Positions 5,605 to 6,870 of a stretch of DNA of 6,870 nt are shown piece after piece (the first letter of the stretch is position 1; every line of letters begins with the position of its first letter). The DNA comes from Propionibacteriaceae bacterium (lineage in GTDB: Bacteria > Actinomycetota > Actinomycetes > Propionibacteriales > Propionibacteriaceae), in assembly GCA_025923975.1 (NCBI GenBank), contig JAICEV010000195.1, forward strand, positions 1 to 6,870, in the 5' to 3' direction. The notes below the pieces were generated by a model. The model was not told the DNA's origin, ran no database searches, and saw only the letters and a program-made list of their open reading frames with translations. A program made the position numbers and the translations under genes.

Positions 5605-6777
5605 TCATTGCAACCGCTGCGCGCCGGCAGACGGAACGGCCGTGAAGTGCACCGGCGGACCGTATCCCGCGGTCGCGAAGCTCTTCGCGATCTCACGACC
5701 GATCCGCTCAGCTTCGCCGGCCGGGACCAGTGCGATGATGCAACCGCCGAAGCCTCCGCCGGTCATCCGAGCGCCGAGGGCTCCAGAGCCCCGGGCCACC
5801 TCGACGGCAAGGTCCACCGGTGGCACGGTGATCTCGAAATCGTCCCGCATCGAAGCGTGCGAGGCATCCAAGAGCGGCGCCAGGTCGGCGATTCGGCCGG
5901 CCCGCAAGACGCTGACGGCCTCCAGCACCCGAGCATTCTCGGTGACAACATGGCGTACCCGGCGCTGGATCACCGGATCAGGAAGCTGCTGCAGTGCGGT
6001 ATCCACGTCGCTGACATCGCGCAACGCCGGTACGCCGAGCAGCCGGGCAGCTTCCTCACAGCTTGCTCGGCGGGCAGCGTATTCGCTGTCGACCAGCGCG
6101 TGGGGCGTCTTGGTGTCGAGGACCAGGATTTCTAGCCCAGCGCTGCTGGTGTCGAATCGAACCTGCTCGGCCTCGGTCGTTCGACAGTCGAAGAACAGCG
6201 CGTTGCCAGCGGTACACAGCGTGGAGGCGGCCTGGTCCATCAAGCCGGTCGGGGCGCCGACGAAGGCGTTCTCGGAGCGCCTCGCGAGCTTGGCGCGCTC
6301 CAGCCCCGCAATGTCGAGGTCGTTGAGGTCGGCAAGCGCAGTCAACACGGCACACTCCAGAGCTGCCGATGATGACAAACCCGCGCCGACTGGAACATCG
6401 GATGAAAGAACGAGGTCAGCTCCGCCAAGCCGGTGCCCTGCCTCCTCCAGGGCCCATACGACGCCGGCCACGTATGCCTGCCAGCCTGTCATGCCCGGCT
6501 GCAGGTCGGCTGATTCAAAGGTCTCGGTCGAGTGATTGTTCAGCGACGTTACGCTCCAGCTGCCGTCCTGGCGTGGAGCCGCTGCGATCAGCACCCGCTG
6601 TGCGAGGGCGAACGGCATGACGTAGCCGTCGTTGTAGTCGGTGTGTTCGCCGATCAGGTTGACTCGGCCAGGCGCTGCCCAGACTCCGGCAGGCCGCCGA
6701 TCGGTTTGAGCATGGAAGGCCTCGACCAAGGCGTCGGCGTCGTTGCTCACGCGACGCACTGTATCGGGCCAAGCCAC
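5605..6777 (-). CDS. galK: Galactokinase
   Basis: The 390-residue cytosolic GHMP kinase phosphorylates alpha-D-galactose at C1 with ATP, the first committed Leloir step. The galactokinase signature GRVNLIGEHTDYNDG is at 37-51, and includes R38, E44, H45 and D47. The ATP-binding loop PVGAGLSSSAAL is at 129-140, the catalytic aspartate is D181 in GLMDQ, and GARMTGGGFGGC is at 335-346. Length is normal and no motif is broken. The start is GTG at 6777, supported by GAGG (6788-6785) at 7-nt spacing; later in-frame GTG codons at 6759 and 6750 are less well placed. It is isolated: no galT, galE or sugar transporter is in the window, and the neighbouring transporter is of the amino-acid type. A divergent gene starts only 43 bp away, so the galK promoter probably overlaps that gene's first codons. 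Confidence 0.97.
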   Translation of the reverse strand: MAWPDTVRRVSNDADALVEAFHAQTDRRPAGVWAAPGRVNLIGEHTDYNDGYVMPFALAQRVLIAAAPRQDGSWSVTSLNNHSTETFESADLQPGMTGWQAYVAGVVWALEEAGHRLGGADLVLSSDVPVGAGLSSSAALECAVLTALADLNDLDIAGLERAKLARRSENAFVGAPTGLMDQAASTLCTAGNALFFDCRTTEAEQVRFDTSSAGLEILVLDTKTPHALVDSEYAARRASCEEAARLLGVPALRDVSDVDTALQQLPDPVIQRRVRHVVTENARVLEAVSVLRAGRIADLAPLLDASHASMRDDFEITVPPVDLAVEVARGSGALGARMTGGGFGGCIIALVPAGEAERIGREIAKSFATAGYGPPVHFTAVPSAGAQRLQ

Positions 6778-6808
6778 TTGGCGACCTCAAGCGTCGGTCA
6801 ACGCCCCA

Positions 6809-6814
6809 TAGGGT
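6809..6814 (+). promoter_or_regulatory. Candidate leaderless -10 element (TAGGGT) of the right-edge gene
   Basis: TAGGGT lies exactly 6 nt before ATG 6821, the same hexamer and spacing as in front of pdtaS. It fits TANNNT with transcription beginning at the start codon. No -35 is evident. The overlapping GGGTGAGGG (6811-6819) could instead act as a ribosome binding site for ATG 6824. Confidence 0.35.
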
Positions 6815-6820
6815 GAGGGC

Positions 6821-6870
6821 ATGATGGCGGCCTACGCGGTCCGGGCGGATCCCCAAGAGCCCTTGAACGC
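6821..6870 (+). CDS. Start of a divergent gene, probably a zinc-type alcohol dehydrogenase/quinone reductase (partial)
   Basis: An open frame starts ATGATG at 6821 and runs off the window. The visible residues, MMAAYAVRADPQEPLN, resemble the N-terminus of actinobacterial medium-chain zinc-binding dehydrogenases, which commonly open with a 'yAVr.d...PL' pattern before the GroES-like domain. Only 16 residues are visible, so function rests on pattern memory and no catalytic site can be checked. It could start at either ATG. It is divergent from galK with 43 bp between the starts. Confidence 0.5.
   Translation, partial: MMAAYAVRADPQEPLN

Noticed and set aside
5545..6535. Plus-strand open frames opposite galK
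   Set aside because: Both long frames are antisense shadows of galactokinase with no recognisable domains.

Overview
The window comes from an actinomycete, with GC roughly 60 percent by eye. The diagnostic genes are a WhiB-family iron-sulfur regulator and a cytosolic GAF-PAS histidine kinase of the PdtaS type, and both families are actinobacterial hallmarks. I cannot fix genus or species. Gene content and order recall the pdtaS-whiB1 neighbourhood of mycobacteria, but the transporter and galactokinase region does not.

Layout: positions 4-123 hold 2.4 copies of a 51-bp direct repeat that runs up to the left edge of the window, closed by an 8-bp hairpin at 119-139. A possible leaderless promoter follows, then pdtaS (226-1686, +). 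pdtaS converges on whiB1 (1770-2021, -) across a strong terminator hairpin. The region between whiB1 and a divergently transcribed small four-helix membrane protein (2253-2660, +) is about 230 bp. It contains two competing hairpins in the presumed whiB1 leader and a paired direct repeat with an internal dyad. Next, on the minus strand, comes a complete polar amino-acid ABC importer operon. In transcription order it is a lipoprotein binding protein (5429-4533), a permease (4536-3562) and an ATPase (3565-2717), with both junctions fused by 4-nt ATGA overlaps. Upstream of it on the same strand, across about 175 bp with no clear terminator, is galK (6777-5605). Only 43 bp from galK, a divergent gene begins at 6821 and runs off the right edge. 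Its first 16 residues resemble an actinobacterial zinc-type dehydrogenase.

How it works together: PdtaS signals to the ANTAR RNA-binding regulator PdtaR, which is not in this window, and WhiB1 is a [4Fe-4S] transcription factor. Together they form a two-regulator stress-sensing locus. The importer is a self-contained uptake system. galK provides the first committed Leloir step, but galT and galE are absent here.

I see no CRISPR array, transposase, tRNA or rRNA, and no evidence of a new multi-gene system. The most unusual items are the 51-bp tandem repeat with its terminal hairpin, the absence of sensing cysteines in the PdtaS GAF region, the whiB1 leader and upstream elements, and the TAGGGT-N6-ATG starts.
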